Of a stretch of 64,000 nt of DNA, positions 33,636 through 43,308 are shown piece after piece (the first letter of the stretch is position 1; each line of letters starts with the position of its first letter). The position numbers and the translations under genes were made by a program. The notes below the pieces were generated by a model that was not told the origin of the DNA, did not search any database, and worked only from the letters and a program-made list of their open reading frames with translations. Source of the DNA: a bacterium HR33 (lineage in GTDB: Bacteria > Gemmatimonadota > Gemmatimonadetes > Gemmatimonadales > GWC2-71-9); contig BEIJ01000001.1 of assembly GCA_002923375.1 (NCBI GenBank), positions 1,485,730 to 1,549,729 on the forward strand, read 5' to 3'.

Positions 33636-35798
33636 TCAGTTCCCGATCTCGGCGGCTGCCGCTATAGCTTCCACCAGCAGCTTCCTCGCTCGCTCCAGAG
33701 ACGAAGCCAGGGCCCCTGCCATCCGCCGCGCCGTCTCCACGTCGTTCTGCTCTATCGCCTCCCTCACCCCGGGAAGCGTCTTCACGCCGTACCCGGTGTA
33801 GTAACCCGGGGCATAAATCTGGTGCCGGAACCAAGGACGATCCGGAAGCCCGCCCTCGTCCAAGAACGCCTGCTCCACGCGGGCCATCAGATCATTCAGC
33901 CGCGCCAGGCTTTCCCGGTAACGCCCGTTCTCAGCGGCGGCCAGATCGGAAGCAAGAATCCGGGCCACTTCAGCGTTCAGGGCCTCCGCGGTAGCGCCCA
34001 TCCTCCGGTTCGCCCGGCGCACTCCGGAGAGGTCCAGATCCAACTTCCGGTTCTCGATCTCCCGTTCCAGCTCGTCCAGATAGCGGTCTACGGTTTCTGC
34101 CGTGCTGGCGTAGTCGAACGGCAGGATGTCGGCGTTCGCTAGCCGCAACAGGAACAACCCCACCAGCTCCGCAAGGCGCTCGCCGTAGGCAAATCCCGGG
34201 TCGCCGAACTTGGTGTAGAACCAATGGGTGTCGTACAGCGAGTGGTAGATGCCGTTACCCGACTCGAAGCCGAGGTTCACAGAGGGGATGCCGAGGTGAT
34301 CCAGGAAGACCGTGTAATCGGATCCGGAACCGAGGGCCCCGATTCGCACCTGTACCGTTCCGTCCACCCGGACGAGATCTTGGGGTCCCGCTTTGGCCCT
34401 CCAGGAATCGAACACCGTTGCGGAGCCGTCGGGCATGCGGACCGCCTTGGTAACCTCGTTTATGAAAGGCTGGAGCGAGTGGCTGCCGCCGGCATCGAAG
34501 TCGCCCGCGGTATAGCTCTCCCGGTTGAGGTAAACGATGAGGTCCTGCTTGAGCTCGGCGGCGAACTCTTCGCCGTACTCGGTGGAACCGATCAGGCCCT
34601 GCTCTTCTGCATCCCAGCTTGCGATCGCTATCGAGCGCTTGGGGCGCGCGCCGCTTTGCGCCAACTGTCCCAGGGCGCGTGCGGTCTCCAGCAGGGAGAC
34701 CGCACCGCTAATCGGGTCGCGCGCGCCGAAGGTCCATGCATCGCGATGACCTCCGGCCATTATCACCTTCTCCGGCCGCTCGCTGCCTTTAAGCACTCCG
34801 ATCACGTTCACGATGGGTCGTACCGACCAGTCGGAGCGTAGCCTGATGCGCACTCGAGCCGGTCCCGGACCGATGTGGTAGGTGATGGGCAGCGCGCCGC
34901 GCCAGCCTGCAGGTGCGACCGGGCCGGCTAGGTTGCGCAATATGGGCAGGGCATCTCCGTAGGAGATCGGAAGCACCGGGATTTTCTGCAGGGTCGGTGT
35001 CTCCGACAGCGGAATCCTTTCCGCGCCCGGCTTCGAAGGTCTCCCCGGCGTCTGCGGATCCCCGGGATAAAGCGGCATGTCCATCACCGAACCGCGCTGC
35101 ACTCCCCACTCGGGCCGCCACTTGCCTTCCGGCATCACGTCTCCCTGAGCATAGCCGTCGTCTTCCGGATCGGAGTATATGAGGCACCCTATCGCACCCC
35201 GCTCCGCCGCAAGGCGCGGCTTGATTCCCCGCCAGCTGCGACCGTAGCGCGCTATGACGATCTTTCCCGCCACCGAGATCCCCAGCGAGTCCAGAACGCG
35301 GTAGTCTTCCGGAATTCCGTAGTTGACGTACACCACCTCCGCGGTAACATCGCCGTCGGCGGCGTAAGCGTTGTACGGCGGTAAGGCGCCCCGCTTTCGG
35401 GTGTCGGGATCCGGGTCCAAGGGGGGTTCGTTCAGCCTCAGCTCGTAGCGCTCGGGCGCCAGCAGAGTCACCCGCCTTTCCACCGGCCAGGGAAGGAGGA
35501 CCTCGTAGCGGTTCATTAAAACGGAGTCGAAACCGAATTCCCGCAGCCGAGCTGCGATATACTCCGCCGTCCGATGATTGGCCGGCGTTCCCGCATGATG
35601 CGGCTCCGCTGTCAGGGCCCGATGGTATACCGCCATCCGGTCGCCTGACGGAAAGCCGATGATCCTCGCTTCCAGCGCGCGTTGCCGCTGGGCCGACGAG
35701 GGGCCGAAGCCCATGATCGCAACATCCTGAGCCCGAGTCCCGCCGGCGCTCAGGAGTGCCAACACTCCTAATGCCAGAATCGAGTGATGGTACCGCAC
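33636..35798 (-). CDS. M28 family metallopeptidase, NAALADase/glutamate carboxypeptidase II-like
   Basis: A 720-residue exported enzyme. The GTG at 35798 sits behind AGGAGGT and opens a Sec signal (SILALGVLALLSAGGTRAQ); a longer frame to 35873 is not needed. A PA (protease-associated) domain region (IVIARYGRSWRG, GAIGCLIYSDPEDDG) is inserted before the M28 core: GHRDAWTFGARDPISGAVSLLE, SWDAEEQGLIGSTEYGEE, GSGSDYTVFLDHLGIPS and YHSLYDTHWFY. A C-terminal dimerisation-type domain follows. It cleaves C-terminal Glu or Asp from peptides. It is divergent from the M20 gene. Confidence 0.93.
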   Translation of the reverse strand: MRYHHSILALGVLALLSAGGTRAQDVAIMGFGPSSAQRQRALEARIIGFPSGDRMAVYHRALTAEPHHAGTPANHRTAEYIAARLREFGFDSVLMNRYEVLLPWPVERRVTLLAPERYELRLNEPPLDPDPDTRKRGALPPYNAYAADGDVTAEVVYVNYGIPEDYRVLDSLGISVAGKIVIARYGRSWRGIKPRLAAERGAIGCLIYSDPEDDGYAQGDVMPEGKWRPEWGVQRGSVMDMPLYPGDPQTPGRPSKPGAERIPLSETPTLQKIPVLPISYGDALPILRNLAGPVAPAGWRGALPITYHIGPGPARVRIRLRSDWSVRPIVNVIGVLKGSERPEKVIMAGGHRDAWTFGARDPISGAVSLLETARALGQLAQSGARPKRSIAIASWDAEEQGLIGSTEYGEEFAAELKQDLIVYLNRESYTAGDFDAGGSHSLQPFINEVTKAVRMPDGSATVFDSWRAKAGPQDLVRVDGTVQVRIGALGSGSDYTVFLDHLGIPSVNLGFESGNGIYHSLYDTHWFYTKFGDPGFAYGERLAELVGLFLLRLANADILPFDYASTAETVDRYLDELEREIENRKLDLDLSGVRRANRRMGATAEALNAEVARILASDLAAAENGRYRESLARLNDLMARVEQAFLDEGGLPDRPWFRHQIYAPGYYTGYGVKTLPGVREAIEQNDVETARRMAGALASSLERARKLLVEAIAAAAEIGN

Positions 35799-35961
35799 CG
35801 CTACCTCCTGCTCGGATAATGAAGGTGGAATGCTCCGGGGTAAGTTGACACGAGTTCGCCCGTTGCGCCACACTATGGCTACGACAAGAAAAGTGGGTCG
35901 CCGCCCCGCCGGCGGCTCTTCCGTACCGCTTGGCAGTTCACATCAAGAACCGGAGGTGCAG

Positions 35962-37410
35962 ATGAAAGTTGTCGCTTCTCTGGCCGCTACCGCATGTCTG
36001 GCGATGGGGTCGGTGCTGGCGGCGCAAACCACGGAAACCGAGCGCGCCGCGGCTCGGGACGTGGTGCGCCAGATAGAGGAGCTCCAGGCCAGGCTCAAGC
36101 CAACGCAAGTCGCTCAGCGCATGGCGTCGCGCCGCGACGCGGACCGAGACCGGATTTTTCAGCGCGTCGAGGAGCTGTGGGTCAACTCGATGCGCGACCT
36201 TTCGGATTGGATCGGTAGGAATCCGGAAGTGGGATTTCAGGAGTTCAAGGCCGTGGACACCCTGACCGCGGTACTGCGGGCCCACGGGTTCAAAGTGGAG
36301 CGCGGTGTGGCCGGGCTGGAGACCGCCTTTGTCGGAACCTGGGACTCACCTGCCGGAACCGACGGCCCCACCCTGGGCGTGATCGTCGAGTACGATGCCC
36401 TCAGAAGCACCACCCAGCCGTTCCACGGCTGCCAGCACAACGCCCAAAGTCCGGTCGGCTTCGCCGCGGCTTTCAGCATAGCCGAATACATGAGGGACAA
36501 GAACCTCAAAGGCCGGATCAAGGTGTTCGGGACACCGGCCGAAGAGGTGGGTCCCCCGTCCAAGGTCACCATGTGGGAGGCGGGGGTTTTCCGGGGCACC
36601 GACATATTGGTGCGAAGTCACGGATCGGCGTCCACCGGAAGGAACAAAGCCGGCTTCGGCGTCTGCTGCCTCAACATCAACGAGGTGAAGTACATCTTCA
36701 AAGGGCGTTCCGCCCACCAGCGCGCTTCCTGGTTCGGCCGCAACGCCCTCACCGCTGCGGTCATGTTCTACACCGCGGTCGATCATCTGCGGCCCAGCTT
36801 TAGACCGGAAGCCTCCATCCAGGGGGTCATACCGGAGGGTGGGATCGCACCTAACGTCGTCCCCGAGCGCGCCGTGGTGGACTACTACATTCGTTATCCG
36901 GACGAGGTCTATCTTGAGCATATCGACTCCATGATGGCCAACGCGGCCCGCGCAGCCGCCCTCGCCACCGGTACCGAGGTGGAAATCCAGAACTACGGCC
37001 GCTACCGCGACGGCATCACCCTGGGAACGCTGGAAGAACTGGTCTTTGCCTACGCTCAAGCGCTGAACGCGCCCAACATAAATCCCGAACCCGAACGGCC
37101 CGCCGGATACGAGGAGACGGGCTTCGTCACCCGCGAGATTCCCGGAGTGGGCGTGAGCGTCTTCAGCTCTCCCGCTCCCGGCCACTCCTTGGAGCGCTGG
37201 TACGACTCGATGAAGCCGGTAGGCCATACGGGATTCCTATTGGACGCCAAGATCATGGCGGCAGTGCTGTATCACTTCCTCACGGACGCTCGGTTCCGCG
37301 AAATGGTGAAGGAGGAACACCGCACCATGGCGGGACTGTTCGACCAGTATCTGGAGAGCCTGAGAAAGGCCTACGCTTCCGAGATCGGCGGCGGGAGAGT
37401 GGGGCGGTAA
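35962..37410 (+). CDS. Exported M20-family amidohydrolase (AbgB-like)
   Basis: About 482 residues. The ATG at 35962 follows CGGAGG and opens a signal peptide (MKVVASLAATACLAMGSVLAAQ). The M20 dimetal region shows the AbgB (p-aminobenzoyl-glutamate hydrolase subunit B) style: GNPEVGFQEFKAVDTL, VIVEYDALRS, GCQHNAQSPVGFAAA, GTPAEEVGPPSKVTMWEAG and RSAHQRASWFGRNALTA. It probably releases amino acids from N-acyl or aromatic amides in the periplasm. The 163-bp gap to the divergent M28 gene should hold both promoters. Confidence 0.88.
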   Translation: MKVVASLAATACLAMGSVLAAQTTETERAAARDVVRQIEELQARLKPTQVAQRMASRRDADRDRIFQRVEELWVNSMRDLSDWIGRNPEVGFQEFKAVDTLTAVLRAHGFKVERGVAGLETAFVGTWDSPAGTDGPTLGVIVEYDALRSTTQPFHGCQHNAQSPVGFAAAFSIAEYMRDKNLKGRIKVFGTPAEEVGPPSKVTMWEAGVFRGTDILVRSHGSASTGRNKAGFGVCCLNINEVKYIFKGRSAHQRASWFGRNALTAAVMFYTAVDHLRPSFRPEASIQGVIPEGGIAPNVVPERAVVDYYIRYPDEVYLEHIDSMMANAARAAALATGTEVEIQNYGRYRDGITLGTLEELVFAYAQALNAPNINPEPERPAGYEETGFVTREIPGVGVSVFSSPAPGHSLERWYDSMKPVGHTGFLLDAKIMAAVLYHFLTDARFREMVKEEHRTMAGLFDQYLESLRKAYASEIGGGRVGR

Positions 37411-37430
37411 CACCGTCCGGCGTTTTAGAA

Positions 37431-38528
37431 ATGCCCGCTAGAGCCGCCGTAATGGTTGCGCCCGAGCAAGGGCTCCAGGTCTGGGAGCTGAGAGCTCCTG
37501 ACTTGGAGCCCGGCTCGCTTCTGCTCGAAACCGTAGCCAGCGAAGTCTGCGGCACGGACGTGCACCTGTGGCACGGCCGGCTCTCCGGCGTACCCTATCC
37601 CATAATCCCGGGACACGTGAGCGTGGGCCGGGTGCTGGAGACCCGGAGCGTAGATCGCGATGCCCTGGGTCAATCTCTCGCGCCCGGCGATCTGGTCACA
37701 TTTTACGACGTGCACGAGGTCTGCCACCGCTGCTGGTTCTGTCTGGTGGCGCGGCAGCCGAACCGGTGTCCCCAGCGCAAAGTCTACGGGATCACCTACT
37801 CGGCCAAAGACGGGCTGCTGGGAGGTTGGTCCGAGCGAATCTATCTCAAGCCGGGAGTGAAGGTCGTAAAAATTCCTCCGCCTTTGGACGCGGAGGACGT
37901 GATCGGCGGAGGCTGCGGCCTGTTCACCGGTTTCGCAGCCGTAGAGCGGGCCGGCGTGAGATTGGGGGATACCGTCGTGGTGCAGGGCGCCGGGCCGGTT
38001 GGGTTATCGGCCGCAGCCTTCGCTTCTTTGAGCGGGGCCGAAAAGGTGATCGTAATCGGCGCCCCGCAGGCTCGCCTCGAGCTTGCTCGCGCGCTGGGTG
38101 CGGACCTCTCGCTGCTTTTGGACGAAAGCTCGCCGCGGGATAGAAAAGCAGAGGTGCTCGATGTGACCGAGGGCCGGGGTGCTGATGTGGTGATAGAAGC
38201 TGCCGGAAATCCCGAAGCCGTAGCCGAAGGATTCGAGCTGTTACGGGACGGTGGCATCTACGTCATCGCCGGCCATTATACCGACGTGGGATCGGTCACC
38301 GTGAACTTTCACCACGCGGTCAATCGGAAACACGCCGATGTGCGGGGCCAGTGGGGTACCGAGTTTCATCATCTCTACAAAGCGCTCAGACTGCTCGCCA
38401 AGTACAAAGAGCGCCTGCCGTTCAGGCGGATAATCGGAGCTCGTTATCCGCTGGAACGGGCGCAGGACGCTCTTCAGGACGTAGAAAGGTTGCGCGTCAC
38501 CAAGGCAGTGATAGCTCCGCGATCCTGA
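37431..38528 (+). CDS. Zinc-containing medium-chain dehydrogenase
   Basis: A 365-residue MDR enzyme. The GroES-like domain has the catalytic zinc Cys in EVCGTDVH and PGHVSVGRVLE. The last replaces the usual GHE Glu with Val. The structural-zinc Cys loop is reduced (CHRCWFCLVARQPNRC). The Rossmann part has VVQGAGPVGLSAAAFAS and a NAD(P) loop. The substrate is probably a polyol, alcohol or amino-alcohol; it cannot be specified. Its last 32 bases overlap, tail to tail, with the next gene. Confidence 0.85.
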   Translation: MPARAAVMVAPEQGLQVWELRAPDLEPGSLLLETVASEVCGTDVHLWHGRLSGVPYPIIPGHVSVGRVLETRSVDRDALGQSLAPGDLVTFYDVHEVCHRCWFCLVARQPNRCPQRKVYGITYSAKDGLLGGWSERIYLKPGVKVVKIPPPLDAEDVIGGGCGLFTGFAAVERAGVRLGDTVVVQGAGPVGLSAAAFASLSGAEKVIVIGAPQARLELARALGADLSLLLDESSPRDRKAEVLDVTEGRGADVVIEAAGNPEAVAEGFELLRDGGIYVIAGHYTDVGSVTVNFHHAVNRKHADVRGQWGTEFHHLYKALRLLAKYKERLPFRRIIGARYPLERAQDALQDVERLRVTKAVIAPRS

Positions 38529-39690
38529 ATATCATCCCCGGCGTGCGGCGGAACTTCAGGCCGTCGTGGCCGGCGGGAAGCAGCGCGGGAATGGGTGCCG
38601 GCAGGTCTAGGTCAACGCGGCCGGCTCTGACGCTGAGCAGCGCCGGACTCCCGCTTTGCGACATTGCGGGGCCGGAATCTTCACCGCGGGAGAGGCTTAC
38701 TCCGGCTCCAAGTCCGAGAGCGCTGGTGACCAGGGGGATGGCGAACACAGCCCGGTCGTCATCGATCTCGAAAAGCAGGTCGATTCCGGCCCCCACCAGC
38801 CCTCCCGCCAGCCCTATGGCGCTGATCAAGCGGTAACGTCCGGGGCTCCATCCCAACCTGGGTGCGCCCAAAGCGGAGGCGAGCAGGGCGGCATTTCCTG
38901 CCAGGAGGGCGGCGGTGAGCGCCGCATCTTCGCCGGGATTCGGGTCCAGGGCCAGAGTGCTGGCGATTCCGAACCACGTGCCCCACAGCGAAGCGAGCTC
39001 GAACGCGGTGGAGGTGGCCGGTTCGATCTCCCGGGTGCGGGCCAGCGCGGCTCCTGCCACGATTCCGGTCAAGCCGCCCACGATAGCTGCAGTGACGGGC
39101 GCCTCCTCCGGAGTTTCTTCTTGGTCGAAGCAAGCGCCTCCTTCGGGCGGGCAGAAGGTGTGCCTGCGCTTGCCGATGTCCAAGACTTCGCGCCAGCCGA
39201 TCCCCTGCCAGGTGCCCCAGATGCTCCCCCAGCGGATGGCGCGCGCTTGGCCTACGCTCATCGGTCCCGATCGCCCAAAGGCGCGGGCGGCCAGTAAGCC
39301 GGCCGGCGCGCCGGTAAGGAAGCCGAGCCCGTAGGGGCTTGGCTCATCGGCACCCAAAGCCCAGGGCACCGCCAGGCCGAGCCAGCCGCCGTAGATCGCG
39401 CCCCAGACGACGAGCTCCACCCGGCCGCTGCGGGATAGGTCCTGGCGCAGCATCGATCTCAGTTTTTCGCCGGCTTGGTCCGCGGCAGTGGTTCCCGGAT
39501 ACTGCTGCACTACGAACCGCAACAGGCTCTCAGCCAGGCGCGACTCTCCAGCAGCTTCTGCCCGAAGTGCGGCTCGGTACAGGACCATCGCCGTGTCGGA
39601 CGCGGTCTGCTGTGCTGCCGCGGCGGCATCCGTGACCGCCAAGGTACAAGCCAGTGCCAAGGCCGTGCTGAAGCTCCAACCGATCTTCAT
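38497..39690 (-). CDS. Exported protein of unknown function with repeated glycine-rich segments
   Basis: A 397-residue protein with a signal peptide (MKIGWSFSTALALACTLAVTDAAAAAQ). Its N-terminal domain resembles one TPR-like helical hairpin (ALRAEAAGESRLAESLLRFVVQQYPGTTAADQAGEKL). A long tract then repeats Gly/Ala-rich hydrophobic stretches (GAIYGGWLGLAVPWALGA, WGSIWGTWQGIGW, LWGTWFGIASTLAL). These look like short membrane helices or a beta-barrel, repeated with WGxWxGI motifs. It is not related to a family I can name. Probably an outer-membrane or membrane protein. Confidence 0.6.
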   Translation of the reverse strand: MKIGWSFSTALALACTLAVTDAAAAAQQTASDTAMVLYRAALRAEAAGESRLAESLLRFVVQQYPGTTAADQAGEKLRSMLRQDLSRSGRVELVVWGAIYGGWLGLAVPWALGADEPSPYGLGFLTGAPAGLLAARAFGRSGPMSVGQARAIRWGSIWGTWQGIGWREVLDIGKRRHTFCPPEGGACFDQEETPEEAPVTAAIVGGLTGIVAGAALARTREIEPATSTAFELASLWGTWFGIASTLALDPNPGEDAALTAALLAGNAALLASALGAPRLGWSPGRYRLISAIGLAGGLVGAGIDLLFEIDDDRAVFAIPLVTSALGLGAGVSLSRGEDSGPAMSQSGSPALLSVRAGRVDLDLPAPIPALLPAGHDGLKFRRTPGMIFRIAELSLPW

Positions 39691-39769
39691 AAGTCTCTGC
39701 CCTCCGTGGGTCCGAAGACCGCAGGCAAGACTAATGGCTGCGAGTCAAGCGGAGATCAAGCGAGGCGGA

Positions 39770-39798
39770 TTGACCTTCGGCTTCGGGGTTGCTAGCAT
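39770..39798 (+). promoter_or_regulatory. Candidate promoter of the cytochrome oxidase operon
   Basis: TTGACC (39770-39775), a 17-bp spacer and TAGCAT (39793-39798). It predicts a leader of about 70 nt that holds a CCCGGC/GCCGGG hairpin (39821-39837). The spacing is ideal and the hexamers are decent. Confidence 0.5.
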
Positions 39799-39873
39799 GG
39801 TACAACCTTTTTGAACCTTGCCCGGCGCGCTGCCGGGGCGATTCACTGACAGCCGAATCTTAAAAAACGATAA

Positions 39874-40905
39874 ATGCATTTTCACCGCGTGCCGCTGGTT
39901 GCCGCGATCGGATCCATATCGCTCGTTTTGTTCCTGGTGGCGTGTGGAGGCCCGTTTCCCCAGTCTGCCCTCCATCCTACCAGCGATTTCGGCTACGCTC
40001 TGGACGATCTGTTCCGCACCATCTTCTGGCTGGCTCTGGGCGTTTTTGTCGTAGTCGAATCGCTCTTGGTCTATGTCATCGTTCGCTACCGTGCCCGGCC
40101 GGGACAGCCCCCTCCTCCTAGAGTTCACGGCAACACCTTGCTGGAGGCGGCTTGGACCTTGGCGCCCGCCGTTATTTTGATGTTCGTAGCGGTGCCGACC
40201 ATTCAGACAGTGTTTCGCACCGACGGCTCGGCGCCCGAGGGGGCGCTGGAGATCGACGTCATAGGCCATCAGTGGTGGTGGGAGTACCGCTATCCTGAGT
40301 ACGGAATAGTCACGGCCAACGAGCTTCATGTGCCCCGGGGCCGCCCGGTGGTTCTCAAGCTCACTTCGGCGGACGTGATTCACAGTTTTTGGGCCCCGCG
40401 GATCGGGGGGAAGCGGGATGCGATCCAGCGGCGCCAGAACCGCTTGGCCTTCACCGCGGACTCGGTGGGTGTCTTCATGGGCCAGTGCGCCGAGTTTTGC
40501 GGGGAATCGCACGCGCGAATGGGGCTCAGGGTGCTGGTCCAGGATTCCTCCGATTTTGCGGCCTGGGTGGCGGCCCAGACGGCTCCTCCGGTGCCCGAGG
40601 ATTCTCTGACCGAGCTGGAGCGCAGGGGTCTGGAAGAGTTCCGGGAGATCAGGGACCCGGCCAGCAATTCGTGCATCGCGTGCCATGCGGTGCAGGGAAT
40701 CTCAGCGGGAGTGCTGGGACCCAATCTGACTCACGTGGCCAGCCGCGGTACGATCGCCGCCGGGATGTTGCCCAACGATTCGGCGAATCTGGCGCGCTGG
40801 CTGCGGGATCCTAAGGCGATAAAACCGGGGAGCAAGATGCCGGCAATCGGGCTGAGCACCGACGAGATCGAGGCTCTGGTGGCGTACCTTAGGCGTCTGA
40901 GATAG
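39874..40905 (+). CDS. coxB: Cytochrome c oxidase subunit II with fused cytochrome c domain
   Basis: A 343-residue protein. The lipoprotein signal (LFLVACGG) is followed by two membrane helices and the cupredoxin domain with CuA ligands (QWWWEYRYPE, GQCAEFCGESHARMGLRV). A C-terminal c-type domain (SNSCIACHAVQG, PGSKMPAIGLS) gives the caa3 style, where the attached heme c takes electrons from cytochrome c. It is the first gene of a four-gene oxidase operon. Confidence 0.96.
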   Translation: MHFHRVPLVAAIGSISLVLFLVACGGPFPQSALHPTSDFGYALDDLFRTIFWLALGVFVVVESLLVYVIVRYRARPGQPPPPRVHGNTLLEAAWTLAPAVILMFVAVPTIQTVFRTDGSAPEGALEIDVIGHQWWWEYRYPEYGIVTANELHVPRGRPVVLKLTSADVIHSFWAPRIGGKRDAIQRRQNRLAFTADSVGVFMGQCAEFCGESHARMGLRVLVQDSSDFAAWVAAQTAPPVPEDSLTELERRGLEEFREIRDPASNSCIACHAVQGISAGVLGPNLTHVASRGTIAAGMLPNDSANLARWLRDPKAIKPGSKMPAIGLSTDEIEALVAYLRRLR

Positions 40906-40913
40906 CGGGAGCT

Positions 40914-42722
40914 ATGGCAACGGCAGTCGCGGAAGTAAAAGCAGAAAAGGCCTCGCTGGGCTCCACGTTGTGGAGCTGGCTTACCACCACCGATCACAAG
41001 AGGATCGGAATACTGTACGGAGTCACCGCCTTCGTTTTCTTCCTAATCGGAGGCTTGGAGGCTCTGATAATTCGAGCGCAACTGGCGCACTCGGGAAACG
41101 ATCTGGTGAGCGCCGAGACCTTCAATCAGCTGTTCACCATGCACGGCACCACCATGATCTTCCTGGCGGTGATGCCGCTGTCGGCCGCTTTCTTCAACTA
41201 CATCGTGCCGCTCCAGATCGGGGCCCGGGACGTGGCGTTCCCTAGACTCAACGCGTTCAGCTACTGGGTCTTTCTGTTCGGCGGCTTGTTGCTCAACGCG
41301 AGTTTCCTCTTCGGCGCCGCTCCGGATGGAGGATGGTTCGGATATCCGAATCTCACTTCCAAGCAATACTCGCCGGGCCTGAACATCGATTTCTGGGTGA
41401 TCGGACTCCAGGTGCTCGGCATAGCCTCCTTGGCCGCCGGATTCAACTTTGTGGTCACCATCATCAACCTCCGGGCCCCGGGCATGCGGATGATGCGGCT
41501 GCCGGTCTTCACCTGGATGACGCTGGTGACTCAGTTCCTAGTCATTACCGCCTTCCCGGTGATTACGGTGGCTCTGGTGTTCCTAATGTTCGACCGGTTC
41601 TTCGGAACCACCTTCTACTCTACCGCCGCCGGAGGAGATCTCCTCCTGTGGCAGCACCTCTTCTGGCTCTTCGGGCATCCCGAAGTGTACATACTGATTC
41701 TTCCGGCTATGGGGATAGTCTCCGAGGTGCTGCCCACTTTTTCCCGGAAACCGCTGTTCGGCTATGCGGTGGTGGTGTATTCGGGACTGCTGATCGGAGT
41801 TATGGGGTGGGGCGTGTGGGCCCACCATATGTTCGCCGTAGGGATGGGGCCGATCGCCGACTCGGTCTTCAGCGCCACGACCATGCTGATCGCGATCCCG
41901 ACGGGAGTGAAGATATTCAATTGGCTGGCCACGATGTGGGGAGGGCAGGTGCAGTTCCGTACTCCCATGCTCTTTGCCCTCGGCTTCATCGCCATGTTCA
42001 TAATCGGCGGCCTGTCCGGCGTGATGCACTCTTCGGCCGCAGCGGATCTCCAGCAGACCGACACCTACTTCGTGGTGGCCCACATTCACTACGTGCTCTT
42101 TGGAGGTGCGATCCAGGGGATCTTCGCCGGGATCTACTACTGGTGGCCTAAGATTACCGGCCGGCTGATGAACGAGAAGCTGGGGAAGTGGCATTTCTGG
42201 CTCAGCTTCATAGGCATGAACCTGGCTTTCTTCCCGATGCACTTCATCGGCCTGTTGGGGATGCCCCGGCGGATCTATACCTACAGCCCCGAGTTGGGCC
42301 TCGACACATTGAACTTGGTGTCGACTGTCGGCGCCTTCTTGATCGGAATCTCTGTTTTGATCTTCATCTACAACGTGTGGTGGACCCGGCGGCACGGCGA
42401 GGTGGCGGGGAACGATCCCTGGCGGGCGGCTACGTTGGAGTGGACTATCCCTTCGCCTCCGCCGCCCTACAACTTCTCGGTTATACCGGAGGTGGTCAGC
42501 CGGCTGCCCCGGTGGTCCGTGACCCAGATGAAAGCGATCCCGGAGGTTCCGCCGGAGCCGATCCATCTGCCCGGCGGATCGTACTGGCCCGTGGTTACCG
42601 CCTTCGGGATTCTGGTGATGGCGGCCGGGGCGCTGCTGCACTCACTGTGGGTAGTACTGCTTGGAGGGGCCGTCCTGGTGGTGGGGATCTACGCCTGGGC
42701 CTTCGAGCCGTTTGAGGTGTGA
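40914..42722 (+). CDS. ctaD: Cytochrome c oxidase subunit I
   Basis: A 602-residue catalytic subunit with 12 or more membrane helices. Heme/copper ligands and channels are visible: HGTTMIFLAVMP, WQHLFWLFGHPEVYILILPAMG (CuB His and Tyr), GVWAHHMFAVGM, HFVVAHIHYVLFGG-type sequence (here FVVAHIHYVLFGG). It reduces O2 to water and pumps protons. The start is 9 bases after the subunit II stop, so the operon is tight. The C-terminus is extended by two extra helices. Confidence 0.97.
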   Translation: MATAVAEVKAEKASLGSTLWSWLTTTDHKRIGILYGVTAFVFFLIGGLEALIIRAQLAHSGNDLVSAETFNQLFTMHGTTMIFLAVMPLSAAFFNYIVPLQIGARDVAFPRLNAFSYWVFLFGGLLLNASFLFGAAPDGGWFGYPNLTSKQYSPGLNIDFWVIGLQVLGIASLAAGFNFVVTIINLRAPGMRMMRLPVFTWMTLVTQFLVITAFPVITVALVFLMFDRFFGTTFYSTAAGGDLLLWQHLFWLFGHPEVYILILPAMGIVSEVLPTFSRKPLFGYAVVVYSGLLIGVMGWGVWAHHMFAVGMGPIADSVFSATTMLIAIPTGVKIFNWLATMWGGQVQFRTPMLFALGFIAMFIIGGLSGVMHSSAAADLQQTDTYFVVAHIHYVLFGGAIQGIFAGIYYWWPKITGRLMNEKLGKWHFWLSFIGMNLAFFPMHFIGLLGMPRRIYTYSPELGLDTLNLVSTVGAFLIGISVLIFIYNVWWTRRHGEVAGNDPWRAATLEWTIPSPPPPYNFSVIPEVVSRLPRWSVTQMKAIPEVPPEPIHLPGGSYWPVVTAFGILVMAAGALLHSLWVVLLGGAVLVVGIYAWAFEPFEV

Positions 42723-42728
42723 GCTGGC

Positions 42729-43298
42729 ATGACACACTATACCGCCACCGGATTGGATAGCAGGAAGCTCGCTTTCTGGGCCTTCATAGGCTCGGAGTGC
42801 CTTCTTTTCGGTTCGCTGATCTCCACCTACCTGGTTTATAAAGGCAGGAGCGTCAGAGGGCCCACTCCCCAGGAGATCCTCAACATTCCCCTCACCTCGG
42901 TCAGCACGTTCGTACTGCTCACCTCTTCTCTGGCAATGGTGTTGGCGCTGGCCGCCGTCGCCAGGGGCGACAAGCTGTGGAGTCGGGTGTGGCTCTTCAG
43001 CACCGCCTTTTTGGGATCGATCTTCCTGGGCTTCCAAGCGTACGAATTCACCGAGTTCGTGCACAACGGGCTCACCATTACTACCAACCTGTTCGGTTCA
43101 ACGTTCTACACCCTTACCGGCACCCACGGAGCTCACGTCGCCGTGGGTGTGATCTGGCTGCTGACGCTGCTGGTCAGATCGTTTCAGGGCAAGCTGGGAC
43201 CCGACAAGGCGCTGAACGTGGAAATAGCGGGTCTTTACTGGCACTTTGTAGATGTGGTGTGGATCGTGATCTTTACCGTCGTTTACCTCATTCAGTGA
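42729..43298 (+). CDS. ctaE: Cytochrome c oxidase subunit III
   Basis: A 189-residue protein with five membrane segments, the short form of subunit III. It has KLAFWAFIGSECLLFGSLI, FLGFQAYEFTEFVHNG, FGSTFYTLTGTHGAHVAVG and YWHFVDVVWIVIFTVVYL. It stabilises the oxidase and proton uptake. It is 6 bases after subunit I. Confidence 0.95.
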   Translation: MTHYTATGLDSRKLAFWAFIGSECLLFGSLISTYLVYKGRSVRGPTPQEILNIPLTSVSTFVLLTSSLAMVLALAAVARGDKLWSRVWLFSTAFLGSIFLGFQAYEFTEFVHNGLTITTNLFGSTFYTLTGTHGAHVAVGVIWLLTLLVRSFQGKLGPDKALNVEIAGLYWHFVDVVWIVIFTVVYLIQ

Positions 43299-43308
43299 CG
43301 ATCGGCCT

